Shown one piece after another: positions 32,816 to 45,070 of a stretch of 64,000 nt of DNA. Location: contig NC_066317.1 in assembly GCF_022539315.1 (NCBI RefSeq), positions 67,911,679-67,975,678 of the forward strand. The letters run 5' to 3'. The notes below the pieces were generated by a model. That model had not been told where the DNA came from. It saw nothing but the letters and a program-made list of their open reading frames with translations, and searched no databases. This DNA comes from Serinus canaria (Eukaryota > Chordata > Aves > Passeriformes > Fringillidae). Made by a program: the position numbers and the translations under genes. Position 1 is the first letter of the stretch. Each line of letters begins with the position of its first letter.

Positions 32816-35703
32816 CTTGGTTTATTTCAAATTTTGGTGCAAAAGGTCCAAAGTGTATGAAATGGAAATCAGTAAGGCAGCACTGCACAGGAGTGCAAAT
32901 GATGATGATGGCAAAATCCTGTAATTACTGACTCTCAAGGAAAAAAAACCTGATGAACTCAGTCATTACCCATTATCTGCATGACATTTATCTCCTGGAG
33001 ATCCTGCACTGGACTCACAGGGCAGGCCCTGTCCAAAGTGACAAAAAGGAGGTGAAGGACTCATTCAGCCTTGTACCAGAATGAGAACTGGCTGAAGAAA
33101 CCACATTTTTTGGCACACCACTGGAAGCTGTCCTCCCACACAGGCAGTTTTGTGGCCTTTTTGCTGTTGATTGCTGTGAATGAGGGTCCTCTGTTGAAGG
33201 TAGGAGCTTGGTGGTTGGTGCTTCCCTCTGCATGTTTCATTTTGCTAACGTGGTTTCCTCCTTGATTCCAAGGAAGTGGAGCAGATCAAACTCACAGTTT
33301 TTATAAGGACAAATTCTCAGCAGAATTTCAGCAGTGGGATACAAGTTAAGTACACCTTACAGAGCCTCTCTTTAGATTGAAAGTTAAAAATAAGGCAGCA
33401 AAAGTTCTGGTGTCCAGAGCTCACTGTTTCCACCATCAACCCCCATGTTTTATAGGATTTATAAATCAGCTTTGAAAAGTTTCTCCAGGCTAAATTTTGG
33501 CAGAGAAGGTCACAGGCAAGACTTGGTTTACTAAAACTCATTAAAAATGGTTTGATGTTTTAAATTACACTGAAGCAAGACAGGAAAAATTCTATTTCTG
33601 TGGCTTTCAGCATTTCCTCCCCCACCATCCCATCCAATTTGAATTAAAATGTGTCTGAGTAACTATGCTATGGTACCACTTTCTTTTCTTGTGGTGTTGC
33701 CATCAAGTCTTTCTGTGGGTAGAGCAGTCCCTTTCTAATCTCCAGAATGTGCAGCTCAGCTGCTGAACAGAGTTGGAAAACATTTCCATTTCAGAAGTGG
33801 TTTTTTTGCTTTGAAAACTTTGTAAAAACTGTGGCAACTTAATTCCTCTGAGACCAGCTGAACACCCATCTATTTCTCTCAGTGGACACTGGGAGAAGCA
33901 GTGTGAGAAACAAAGGTGACTCCTTTTTTTTGTTTTTTGTTTTTCATTGCAGGTTTGATATGGGTGGCTGGAAATGGGAAAGGCAGATGGAATTTTGCTG
34001 AACACAAAGGGACCAGAGTGGAAAGAATCCACCAGGAATATCCACTCCCAGTGGAAGGCTCTGCATTAATTATTGCCACTCAGAGCAGGGATCTTGGAGA
34101 CCTTGCAGGGCCAGCAATTAGGAAGTGCTTGGAGCCAGAAGGGGTCTTAGGGATCATTAGGATGGGAATAGAGATCCAAACCAACACCACAACCCTGTTT
34201 GAAGCCTCATCTCTCATGTCTCCTGAGACTTGTGTCATCTCAGAATGGACAATGAACCTCAAAAGGAGGGGAGAAAACCACACAAAGGTGGCAAAGATGG
34301 CCAGAGGTGTGTAACAGCTTCTGCAATAAGGAAAAATCCTATAAAATAGTTCCTCTAACTTAGCAACAACCAGGATGGACATGATCAGACACCCAGAAAA
34401 CAATGAGAGACATTGAAAAAGTGAGCAGGGAATCATTACTCTTCCTTTCTTGAAATACAGAGAATAGGGGACATCCAATTCAATTATCAGGCAAGCAGCT
34501 CAAAACAAACAAAGTGAAACAGTCTTTCATATGGAGCCTAATTAAATCACCCCAGAAAGCTGTGGAGATTTAAATGATTGTGCTCAAAACCTGACAAGAC
34601 TTTTTCAAGGAGTACATATAAGTTTGGAACCATTAACTGCAGTGGCAAGTCCTTATGCCACTGTCTGCCTGAAGGATTTAATAGGGAAAAGATTTCACTA
34701 TAAATGTCTTCTTAGTTATCCACTTTCCCTGAAGATCTGCCACTGGATAGTATCAGAGGTAAGGAATCAGCTTTGATGAATTTTCTATCTCACTCTACAC
34801 AGTTGTTTATAGATTCTTTTCTCACTTTATTTTTGGGTTTATGAGTTCCAGCCCTGGAAAAATGTGTTTGATTAATTAAGTTTTATAGCCTGTGGGAGGG
34901 GAAGTCTGTTCTGAAAAGCTGAAGAAAGCACATAAATCTCCAAAAGAATGCCCAGCTGAAAGAGAGACTGTGGAGATGGGGAGGGTCAATTTTCAGCAAT
35001 AATTGTAGCTGGATGCATCCAGTTATTGATCCACTTCACCCTCATCCTGCATCTTCCCAGGGAGATTCTCCATCCACCCCTCCATCTGCAGCTATCCTTG
35101 CTGCTGCATGGTTGGGATAATGAATGTGAGCAGCTGGGGCATTCCTGCCACAAAAGAAAGCAACACATCCCTTTATGGTGGCTTTGGGAGCAGGATGGAG
35201 CCCAGGGTCACACAGTTCATGGCCCATTATTGCTGCTGGAAACCAGAAGCAGTTTATTCTTCAGGTGTGACAAGGCACTAAATTGTCCCCATGATTTTTT
35301 AAGTTTTTCTGAGCCTTCTGATGTTTACATTCTTGTAACAAGCTTTCTCACACACTTTATGTCAATAACTCATTGTTTTGCATTCTTTTGTGGAGGAGGA
35401 GACATCTGATGGACTGTTGGTTTGTCCAGTGTCATTGGAGAGGTGGCACTGTCACCCTGCAACCCACTGTCACTTTTGTAAATTTATAAATGTTGGAGTC
35501 AGAAAATAAAAAACCCATTTTTACCTTGGAAAGAGCAGTGAAACCTGTCATGCTGTTTCCTGTCCTATGGTGACACTGAGCTGCTTTGCAGGGGTGAGCA
35601 TTGTTAATGCCACAGCTCCAGGATTCTTGTGATTATCCAGGAATCGCCGTTTTCACTTAGGAAAAACAAATTTAAGGATGCTGAACAGATGGAAATCCTG
35701 ATA
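32816..35703. other. Unique non-coding sequence, about 2.9 kb
   Basis: No repeat family is recognised. A 132-residue plus-strand frame (33916-34314) and a 132-residue minus-strand frame (34080-34478) overlap each other and carry no known domain, so at most one could be real and neither is supported. The segment at about 34500-34760 is low in obvious repeats. Confidence 0.5.
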
Positions 35704-36070
35704 TCACAGGATCACAGGATGGTTTGGGTTGGAAGGGACCTTCAAGACCATCCAGTTCCACCCCTTGGTGTCCCATGGGCAGGGACACCTTCCACTGGAC
35801 CAGGTTGCTCCAAGCTCTCCAATCTGGCCTTGAGCACTTCCAGGGATGGGGCAGCCACAGCTTCTCCTTGTCCCCAGTCCCTCTCCAGCTCTCCTGGAGC
35901 CCCTTTAGGCTCTGGCAGGGGCTCTGAGCTCTCCCTGGAGCCTTCTCTTCTCCGGGTGAGCACCCCCAGCTCTCCCAGCCTGACTCCAGCCCTTGGAGCA
36001 GCTCTGTGGCCTCCTCTGGTCTCACTCCAGCAGCTCCATGTCCTGGGATGCTTGGTCTGGGACTCCTCAC
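35704..36070 (-). mobile_element. CR1 LINE with internal deletion
   Basis: The 3' end is well kept: ATCACAGGATCACAGGATGG then TTTGGGTTGGAAGGGACC. It continues to TCCAGGGATGGGGCAGCCAC and then jumps to CCTTGTCCCCAGTCCCTCTC. That skips the usual block that contains GTGAAGAAATT and CTAATATCCAACCTAAACC. It resumes through GGAGCCTTCTCTTCTCC and CAGCTCCATGTCCTGGGATG. Open frames on both strands here are CR1-derived, not host genes. Confidence 0.9.
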
Positions 36071-39000
36071 AGGCAATGAAATCATGAAATCAGTGAGTCC
36101 TTACAGATTCCACCTCGGGAGGCTGCTGGAGGAGTTTTCTCTCTAGGCAGTGTCTAAGCCAGACCTCGAAATCCCAGAAAGATGGAGATAGCACAGATAA
36201 AACTTCCTTTAAAATTTATTTATTTCTAATAAAAAGCTGCTAAAAATTAGCTGAGATGATACAAAATGCAATTTAAATCACCAGGTAAAATAGCAAGAAA
36301 CAGAACTAATCATAAATCTCTTGAGGTTTTTTTTAATTTTGAATCCATTGAGCTTTGTCCAACACACCTGACTACCTTTGGGAAGGTGTATTAGGAAAAA
36401 GAAAGTCCCTATAAAAAGAGAAGCTCAGAAGTGCAGGGAATTAATTGTTTGTGGCAGTTTGCCTGTTTTTCACACTGTGTTAACAAGAGACTCTTGTTTC
36501 AGAGCACAGTTACCTTGGGAGTTCCTTTATTGGTTCAAAAGGTTTACTGAGACCAAGTTATGAGTTGTTCTTTGAGTCCCATCCCAGGTTATTGCTTTTT
36601 CTTAGAACACCAAATTGTGTAACATAACGAAGTTTTTGAAATAATCTCTGCTTCCACCTAGGAAGGAACTGCTGTTCTCATAGTAACTGAAGAAAAGCCT
36701 GAAGAAATAAGCTGGCAATTACATCAATTCTCAGCCATACATAGAGGGAATATCAGATTTATCTGTTCTAGAAACTTCCTGCAGTAGGGGCCAAGCTTTG
36801 GGCTGGTAATACCTTCAGAAAGTGTTTATCTTTCTAAACGTTCCTCAGACATTCTTTTAAAAATATTTTTCAATAGGTAGGATCCATAACAACAATTTCT
36901 GAAGGCTTGGATTAAGTGTGGAGGCAAATAAGAGAACATCCAAATCCCTGCTGTGATTCAGCAGGTCTGGCTTTGTTAAAATGCCCCTGTCCAATAAGGC
37001 AGATGCACTTTATCAATACAGGACTTTATCTGTGAGATGTTATCACCTGCTTAACTTAATGCATTAAAAGTAGTCAGGTTCATGAATTTAATCTTCAGAG
37101 ATAGTGAGTTTACCTTCTGAAAATCCTGCTTTTACATAAAATCAAGAGTAGTCTTAAAGAATATCAATTGCCTGTTAAGGTTTGAAGCTTGTTTTACTGT
37201 TGGGGTTTTTAAAAAATTATTTTTTTTATTCTCATGAGAAGAAATCACCACCAAACCTCCTTTAAGATCCTCACTGACATGTACCATATTTTGAAACTGG
37301 TTACCATAATCAAGATCAGCAGTTGAATACAATCTTGAGAGACAAAAGGAGCTGTTTAACCCACCTGAAATGCCTTGTTCTTCTGAGGAAATAAATTTTA
37401 CTTCAGAGGCTCCTTTTTATTCCCCTAACAAACAGCCAGATAGTACACATAAAACTCAAGCAACTTTTTTTTTTCCCAACAGAAATTCTCATTAGAAAAA
37501 TTGGTTTAGACCAGTTCTACAAAACATTCTCCTAAAAATGAACATTTGAACTTGTTTCTTGATGTGGGTTTGGCTTCTTATTTAAGAGTACAAGCTCCAA
37601 TTGCTTTAGAAAAAAAGAGCCCTTCAACACAACAGAATTTCAAACCATTTTGTGAGAGTTTTGGGTGGACACTGTCAGGCACTTTGCTGCTTGCATTTAG
37701 AGCAGAGTGAAGAGCTTTAACAGGGTGTTGACAACACTGGCTTAAGCCTGTTTGCTTTTGTTCTAAATACTACTGGGCTTTTTTGCCCTAAACCATTGCA
37801 AAGTCAAAGTAATGAATGGGTGGACATGAGCATTTTATGGCCTTTTGTTTTTGCAGAGAGAGAGAAAAGCATTATCTGCCTGTATTGTGTGTAATTGTTG
37901 CTGTGCACCCAAGCAATAATTATTAAAAGATGCAGCCAAATATCAATATGACCTGAAATGCTTCACTGCATCCTGCTGCAGCTCATGCTCTATAACCACA
38001 TTTGTGAAGAAGATTGAAGAATCCAGGTGGTGCTTGTGTGAGTGTTCCCCAGGGAAAGTTCACTCCTGTCTGGAAGTGCTGCCAGCACTGGGGATCACAC
38101 CCAGCCAGGGTGAAACTCCTCACCCTGGAGGTGTTTGACACCTCAGAATTATCCAGGGGGTGGCTCTGAGGAGAGTGGGACATAGAACAGGGAACTAAAA
38201 CATCTCCACAGCCCCACAGTGACTGCACAGCACTCCACTTGTTTGTGGGATGTGCAAACAGCAATCTGAGCTGTGACAGAGTCAATGCCTGACACAGGAA
38301 TTAACAATTTTCATTCTTTACCTCTTTGGTAGACAACTAAATGTGCCCCAGGTGGAACTGTGGATCCTGTAAGGTTAAAGCACATCTGGTGACCCTGTGC
38401 TGGCCAAGAGGCTTCTGGAAGCTCCCTGAGGACCACCCAGTGCCTGTAGGTCGTGGGCTGGAAACCACAGGCAGGTACCCAAACCGGAATGAACCTGGGA
38501 TGGAAATCAAAATGAAGTTTCCAAATTCAAGAAGTCCATGGCTGTGTGTCAGAGCCCTCCAAGAGAAGAAGTGGCACGGATCCTACTTGGCTTCCAAGCT
38601 CCACTGATTTATGAATGAGATGGTAAAAGCCCTAAAAATTTAATTTTAGGACTAATTTATGTTTTCTGGTATGTGTCCTTGGGAGAAAAAAAATGGTCAA
38701 CATGGGAAGCCTTTTAAAAATTATCTGGAATTTTTGATCATTTAACAGTCCTAGAAGTTATTTTTCAAGCTGCTGATCATTTCTGTGAGGAAAGTATTAG
38801 ATAAAACCAGAGACTTTGAGCAAGGTCCCACATTTGGAGCTGCTTCATAGCTAAAATTGGTGGATATGTGGCAGCAAGTTGGAGCTCCTGTGTTTCCATA
38901 CTGAGCATATGGGCAATATGCAATAATTCTGACAATTTTAGAAAGTATTGGTCACTGCCCTGATTCTGTTCATGAGCTCCCCAGTTTTTTTCCATAAAGG

Positions 39001-39429
39001 TCTTCAGTATATCCAATACCACAACTGTCATTTTTATTTGCCAGATTTTTTCCCTGAGATATTTGAATACAACCCACAATACATTTGGCTTAAATTACAA
39101 ACTGCTTAAATTACAAATCAAGATATGTTGGAAGATTATGTGAAGGATTGAAAGCAACAGACTTAATGTTCATTGAGAAATCTCCACCTATTCTCTGAGA
39201 CAGGGTGGCTGAACATGCTTTGATCTTAGTGTCACTTATGTTTGGAGGTAAAACCAGATTATCTGAAATAATTCTGAGTGTGACTGACCTAACCCATGCA
39301 ATTGCACATGTGAAGGGACTCTTGATAATGGCATGGCCATGGCCACAGTCCCTGTGAAGGTCCAACTCCCTTTAGAAAAAATGAAATTTCCATTAGGAAA
39401 AAATGTAAGTTTGTCCATAAAATCTTAGG
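36071..39429. other. Unique sequence, about 3.4 kb, few repeats
   Basis: No dispersed repeat or exon is recognised. The part at about 37640-37990 is AT-rich, rich in TAAT/ATTA cores and free of repeats. It is a candidate for conserved non-coding DNA only on those grounds. Confidence 0.45.
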
Positions 39430-39500
39430 ATCTAGGAATTATAGAATATCCTGAGTTGGAAGGGACCCACAGGGATTATTGAGCCCAACTCCTGTAGCTT
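39430..39500 (-). mobile_element. CR1 LINE, 3' end remnant
   Basis: ATTATAGAATATCCTGAGTT leads to GGAAGGGACCCACAGGGATT and GAGCCCAACTCCTG, a minus-strand CR1 3' end of another subfamily. It is about 70 bp long. Confidence 0.78.
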
Positions 39501-40558
39501 TGCAATTTCTTTTCAACGTATTAATTGTTGAAACAATTGTTGAAAGTCAATTTAGCTAAGCAAGCCCATTTTTAACATATGTAATGCATTATTTTCAGGC
39601 CATCCTTCTGCTGGCTTGAGCCCTGCTGCAGTTTTAAGTTCAAACGCCTGGAAGGAGGATTTTTGCCTGAATCCTTTTCCTGTTGAAAGCAATGGCAGAA
39701 GTCCACTCCCTGCAAGGGGAATAAGATCTGGCACTATGAAGAGGTTTGGCCTAAAGTGCCTTTGCCTCAACATCACTTTGTTGGGTTGTGATCCCTGTTT
39801 TGCAGAGAGTTTGGATCTCTTCTTAAGGATATGTTCCTTCTTAGGTACAATGTGCAAACTTTATGCTTCCATTGTGCCTAAATTGTTGATGATGACAGCC
39901 AAGCCCAGCTCTGCTTCACAGAACCAACTTCTCTTACTTTTGACTGACTAAACTGGAGTTGAGGGACACAGAGGTGCCACACAAGGCCTGAAAAAACCTA
40001 TGTTACCTTTGATTGATGCAATGCAGTGCAATGCCTCATTTTTACTTTTGAGCCAGAAAGGGCAATTCCTGTTCTCTTTAAGTATCAAATATTCCTGTTT
40101 AGCCTTTAGGACATATTTCTGCTTCACTAGAGGCAACTGCTTTTCCTTCCCTTCTTCCACCTGTGCTTAGCAGCAGGAAAAAAAAAAGTTTTTAAAGATT
40201 CTCCCTTTATCCTCTTGTCATGAACACAAGCAGGAAGCAGGAAATTGCTTCCTTGCAAAATATCTGATAAACTGGCACTTAGAGCCTGACAGTGGAACGA
40301 CACAGCTTTTTATTTCCTTGGACTGAGGTGGAAATTAAAGTTATGTTTGCTGTCTCCTGGGGTATTGATCACAGCCCTGCTGCCTTTGGAAGGCTGCTGA
40401 TGTGCACTTTTTGCACAGATGACCTCGGTGAGAAGTGTCCCCAAGCAGAGCCCCTGGGCAGCCAGCAAGGGTTGCTGGATTCCTGTGGAGGGAGCTGTGG
40501 CTTGTAGCCTGCTGGCTGGCTGGCTCTCGGTTTCTGTGGCTGAGGTGGCTCCCAGGGT
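39501..40558. other. Unique non-coding sequence
   Basis: Nothing recognised. The right part has overlapping open frames without motifs, some of which run into the LTR that starts near 40559. Confidence 0.5.
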
Positions 40559-41150
40559 GTTAAAAAGTCTTTTTTTCCCAGCCCCACACTCGAAGAAGAA
40601 GTCAAGATTCGTCAGTTTTGCTTTTCAAGGTTGTTTATTTCCTCTTATCTATTCCATTCTTTCTCGGACCTGCTGAGATCTGTCCAGCAGGTTGGGTTGA
40701 GGCACAGTCCCTGCCCTTGGGGTGGTGTTATTTTTTTCTACTAAAAACTACATGTACTTTATTTACAATAATTTTCCAATACCTATCACCTCTGTCAGAC
40801 AGTCTGTCTCTACTCTAAACCAATCCAAAGTGCCACCATCACAGCAGAAGATGGAGGACAAGAAGAAGAAGAAGAAGGACAGGACACGCCCAGATTTCTC
40901 CATCTTCCCTCCTGAACCCCCATTCTAAAAACCACAAAATTCTACTTTTCCACCCTGTGACAAATTCACTGTCATTCTAACTCAAACTCTTGTGGCTTGT
41001 AAATCTTCACACAAAGTTGGTAATTGTTTTTTTCCCTGGGCTAAAATCAAAGGCACAGGTGGTTTAACTCTGTGCCAAGGTCTCTGAGCCCCCTGCCATG
41101 GCCTTGAGTCCTCCAGGGCAGTCAGAGGAGTATCCTGGGTTCCAACAGCT
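40559..41150 (-). mobile_element. Probable ERV LTR, about 590 bp
   Basis: The region reads like a passerine ERV LTR on the minus strand. Near the left end is TTTATT at 40634-40639 (AATAAA on minus). It is followed by CTGTCCAGCAGGTTGGG and a purine block with (AAG)6 at about 40857-40877. Further on are CTCTGTGCCAAGGTCTCTGA and GAGCCCCCTGCCATGG motifs. Family recognition is from memory. I could not find a convincing target duplication, so both ends are approximate. Frames inside it, including a Lys-rich one, are not genes. Confidence 0.6.
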
Positions 41151-41619
41151 GGGATGTTTAGGAAGGGGTCAGGAAGGCAGGTGGATTTTCCTTCTGCTTT
41201 TCCTCTCTATTTCTTTATCCTAATAATTATCTTTGTCAAAATTTCTGGGGAAAATCATGAATTAAGTGACTGAAATGGTTTGATGCTCTACAATAACGAA
41301 GTCTACAATATGAAGTAATAATGAAGTCTACAAAGCCCATGGAGGTTTGTCCTCAGCCATGGAAGAGACAGGCTGAAATGCAGACAAAATGCTTACCTGA
41401 GTGTAGGAAGTCACAGGAACACATGAAAAGAGCAGGACTGATTGAAGGGGTCTCCACAGGAGGCTTGTCCCTCTTTCCCCAGACAAGGAGAAATTATTTC
41501 TGTACCATTTCAGACAGATTTGATCTCCTCCATTCTACATAAGTATCCTGCAGTGGTTTCTATCCCTCAGTGCTGGTATCCTACTGACACACTTGGTCTC
41601 AGCCTCCACTTCCTTCAGC
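41151..41619. other. Unique non-coding sequence
   Basis: No element or exon is recognised between the probable LTR and the ancient CR1. Confidence 0.45.
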
Positions 41620-41770
41620 TCCACAGCTCACTCAACAACTTGCTCACTCTCACTCCTCCTTTCTGGATTCCCTCCAACTGGACCATATTTTCTTTCAGCT
41701 GTGGTGCCCATGACTGGACACGGTGTTCAGTGGAGCTGCAAGTCCAGTTTATGCCTCCCTGGGGGGTTTT
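41620..41770 (-). mobile_element. Ancient CR1 LINE fragment
   Basis: TTTCTGGATTCCCTCCAACT, then AGCTGTGGTGCCCATGACTG and GACACGGTGTTCAG match a conserved stretch of old CR1 in reverse complement. It is diverged and short. Three overlapping frames here on both strands are incidental. Confidence 0.65.
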
Positions 41771-43511
41771 GTCTCTGCAAGAGCCTTTCTCATCTCCAAG
41801 TCCCTCACTAATCCCGGGGTTCCAGCCAAGAGTCAAAGTGTTTGCTTAGAGAACAGCAGGATGCAAATATTTAGCACAGCTTTGCTCTGGATGAAGGGAA
41901 ATTTGTTTATTTAATAATTTTTTAGGTTTTGGGTCACTAGGACAGCTTAATAGAGGGGTCACTAAAGCTGGCATCAATTAGATCAGAATCCCCCACTCAC
42001 TCAGGTGCAAACCTGGCCCCACCTCTGCCCATTCCCTTCTGGGAGGCACAGGGATATATTCCCTGCCTTGGTGTGGGAAGCTGCAACATGCTGAGGTGTG
42101 AAATGAGGGGCTGCACTCAGAGATGGGCTCTTGGGTATTACAATGGCAAATGTGTGCTGAACACTTCAGGAGCTGTTGGAGGATTTGGTTTGGAGCAGCT
42201 CCTTGAAGCTGGTCAGCAGGTAGAGATTTATTAATGTATCTCTATCAAGCTTCAGCTTTTTTTTGTTGGGTTTTTTTTGTTTGTTTTTTGTTTTTTTGGT
42301 GTATGTGTCATTCAAAGCAAAGATTTGTCAAAATTAAAAGCACTGGCCAGATTTCAGACTTCCTTGCTAAAATCTTTACTGTATCTAGTCATAATTTTTC
42401 AGGCTAATATGTAAATAGAAAAAAACAAATAAAAGGAAAAAAAAAAAAAACAGGGAGAGTTTAGAGAATTTTGTGGGCTTTTCCTTGCATTTTACTGCAC
42501 TATTTTGCCTGTCTCCCTGTGACTGACACCTTGGATCTCCCGTGTGTATGGCAGGCTGCAGGCTCAGAGCTGAATCCTGCCCAATAGTCCCAATTTCTGT
42601 GTGCTCAGGACTGATGGAATCAGACTTCATAGGAGGCAAAGGCTTGTTCAGAGATAAAATTTCCCTACTTTCCATGACTGAGATTTTCTAATCTGAGCAT
42701 TTTTATTTAAGCCATTCTGTACAAATATTCAAGGAGATGATTTCAAGAGCAATGACTCCGTGGGGCTGTTTCTCTAAAAATGCCCCACAAACCCCTCACT
42801 CACAAGCTGCTGGTTCATGGGCAGTTAATATCAGATATATCAAATATCAATAAATTCTCTGCATTTCTATTCCTTGGGGAATAAAAACCCAGGAAAACCC
42901 TTGGAAAACCAGGGCTGATTTTACTCACATCTTACATTTAAACCTGTGTTTGACAACAATTATATTAATATCCATATCAGCCATAGACATGTCCAGATCA
43001 GCTGCCCATGTCATGGAAAGGACAATGTCTTGTCAAGGGAAGAATTTAAAGGCTCTAGATCACCTTATGAATTTGTATAACACTTTGGGAAGTGGGCCAA
43101 AACTGTAATGCAAGCCTGGCTTTTTTTAAAGCCCACTGAATTGTGTTATTAACCTTGGAGTAAAAGAAGAGAGGACCATTTTCAAATGTTATTTTGATAA
43201 TTATCATGCACAAGCAATAGAAAGCAAACAGCAACCTTCCCCTGGACACCTACTCCTCATTTGCACATTCTAATTACTTACATTTGCATACACATAGGAA
43301 AACACGGTGCTTTCCCCATTAGTGCTGATCACATTCCTCATTAAGTTAAGTAAATACCCCCAAAATACCAACACAGTTGTAGCTGAATTTGACATTATTT
43401 TACACAGACTAACAGCCAATGCATTCTTCTATTTTTCGGTTATCTTGGATAGTAATTTTAAAGAAAAAAAAAGTCCAACAACTACATGGTTTGATACTGG
43501 AAACAAATGAA
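41771..43511. other. Unique sequence with T-rich and A-rich runs
   Basis: A T/G-rich run lies at about 42259-42298 and an A14 run at about 42437-42450. No exon or repeat family is recognised. Confidence 0.5.
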
Positions 43512-43515
43512 CCTG

Positions 43516-44520
43516 TGTCTTGGTTTGAAAAGAGAGGTGACTGCTAAGGAAGGCAGGAGCCCTCCTTGAAATGGAAAATGTAAACCCATCCCTCTGAATT
43601 ATTATTATTTTGAAATTAAGGGGCTCTCAGGCAAAGATGTGGGAATATGAATAACAGTTCTTTATTAAGAAAAATAAAAAAAAAAAAAAAGAAAATACAG
43701 CAGTACAAAACTACACTGCCAAAGTCAGAGCAGGCCCTGGCCCCCTGTGTGTCAGGGTGGTGGCACAGTCCCATCCCAGGGGGCTCAGGGTGGTGGCACA
43801 GTCCCATCCCAGGGGGCTCAGGGTGGTGGCACAGTCCCATCCCAGGGGGGCTCAGGGTGGTGGCACAGTCCCATCCCAGGGGGGCTCAGGGTGCTGGCAC
43901 AGTCCCATCCCAGGGGGGCTCAGGGTGCTGGCACAGTCCCATCCCAGGGGGCTCAGGGTGGTGGCACAGTCCCATCCCAGGGGGGCTCACGGTGGTGGCA
44001 CAGTCCCATCCCAGGGGGGGCTCAGGGTGGTGGCACAGTCCCATCCCAGGGGGGCTCAGCCCTCCTGCAGTGCCAGCTGTGGTTCTGCTGGAGCAGGGAT
44101 CCTGCACAAGGGGGGAGTTTTCCTCTGCAGCTCCAGGGCTGCTGGAGATGGGCCTGCTCTCCCTCTGGGAATGCAGGGCAGCAGAAAGCTGCTCCTCTGG
44201 GAATGCAGTGGGCAGAGGCTGCTGTGCTGTTCCAAAGCTCAGATTGTATCCAGGTAGGAATGCTTGGCTCCTCCCCTGGGCGGAGCATCTCCCCATGGGA
44301 TGGTGGAATTTGATCAGCCATGCAGGGACACTCACTGGCCATGGACAGAAGATAATTAATAATTAATGGCCCATGAACAGCAGAGATCTCCTGGAGGGAG
44401 GATTGGTTGTGGAAGAGATAAAGAAAACTGCCCCATGAACAGCAGAGAACTGCCCCACCTCTGACAGATGGGGATAGAACACACACCCCTGCCCATGTCT
44501 TGCTTTTTCCACCTAAGACA
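43516..44520 (-). mobile_element. Solo ERV LTR, 1005 bp, with internal minisatellite
   Basis: The left end TGTCTTGG and right end CCTAAGACA are inverted repeats with one indel. CCTG occurs at 43512-43515 and 44521-44524, a 4 bp target duplication (5 bp if read as CCTGT with shifted ends). On the minus strand AATAAA is at 43661-43666 (TTTATT on plus), close to the left end, which places the LTR 3' end on the left. The A-rich run at about 43673-43691 and the minisatellite at 43753-44060 lie inside. No retroviral gene adjoins it. The long plus-strand frames of 166-239 residues come from the minisatellite. Confidence 0.8.
43753..44060. repeat. GC-rich minisatellite, 32-34 bp unit, nine copies
   Basis: Nine copies of a unit built from CTCAGGGTGGTGGCACAG and TCCCATCCCAGGGGG follow one another. 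They differ mainly in the number of Gs (5-7) and in GTGGTGG versus GTGCTGG. Because a 33 bp unit is a multiple of three, several frames stay open, giving collagen-like Gly/Pro-rich predictions that are not genes. Clustered G runs give G-quadruplex potential on the plus strand. Confidence 0.95.
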
Positions 44521-44524
44521 CCTG

Positions 44525-44975
44525 TGGCTGGGTCACCTCTTGTCACTGTTCTGGTTTCGGTCTGCACTTGTCAGGTGCTGGAGAGCTGAGCAGCTGCTGG
44601 CACAGGCTGCACAGAGCTAAAACAGCATTTCCTCCCACTGAGTCCTGAATCCAGCTCTGGGCAGCCCTTGAATCACTGCTGCATCACCATGGGCTCAGCA
44701 GAGCCCTCTGCTCCAACCACAGAGAGAGTTTAGAGGGGAGGGTGGGAATAAGCACATTACATTCCTCCTGGAAGTTAGGATGGGTGTTGCATAATTGTAG
44801 GTGTATTTTGTGGGTGGGATTTTGGTGGAGCTGGTTGGTGAGCGTGGAGATTCAGGCCCCCAGTGGAGCCTCTTGCTGGCACAAAAGATCAGCTCAGAAT
44901 ATCAGGGATGAATTGGTCATGACACCAGGATGACTTTTAGCTTAAACCCAGAGTTTACATTACAACAGTAATACC
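44525..44975. other. Unique spacer between LTR and CR1
   Basis: Nothing recognised. Confidence 0.45.
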
Positions 44976-45070
44976 TAAATCACAGAACTGTAGTTTAGCT
45001 TGGGTTGGAAGAGATCTTAAAAACCACCCAGCTCCAACCTCCAAATGTGCTGCATGCTGTGACAGAGCTC
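44976..45070 (-). mobile_element. CR1 LINE, 3' end fragment
   Basis: ATCACAGAACTGTAGTTTAG leads to CTTGGGTTGGAAGAGATCTT and CCACCCAGCTCCAACCTCCA. This is a minus-strand CR1 3' end, about 90 bp. Confidence 0.82.

Noticed and set aside
33916..34314. Possible exon after a T-rich tract and AG
   Set aside because: A polypyrimidine tract and AG are present near 33930-33950, but the peptide matches nothing I know, an opposite frame is equally long, and no donor or partner exon could be tied to it.
35629..36087. Frames of 152 and 137 residues on opposite strands
   Set aside because: They are CR1 3' region read in sense and antisense.
43616..44567. Gly/Pro-rich collagen-like frames up to 239 residues
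   Set aside because: They come from the 33 bp minisatellite inside an LTR. Three plus-strand frames are open together and start or end in LTR sequence.
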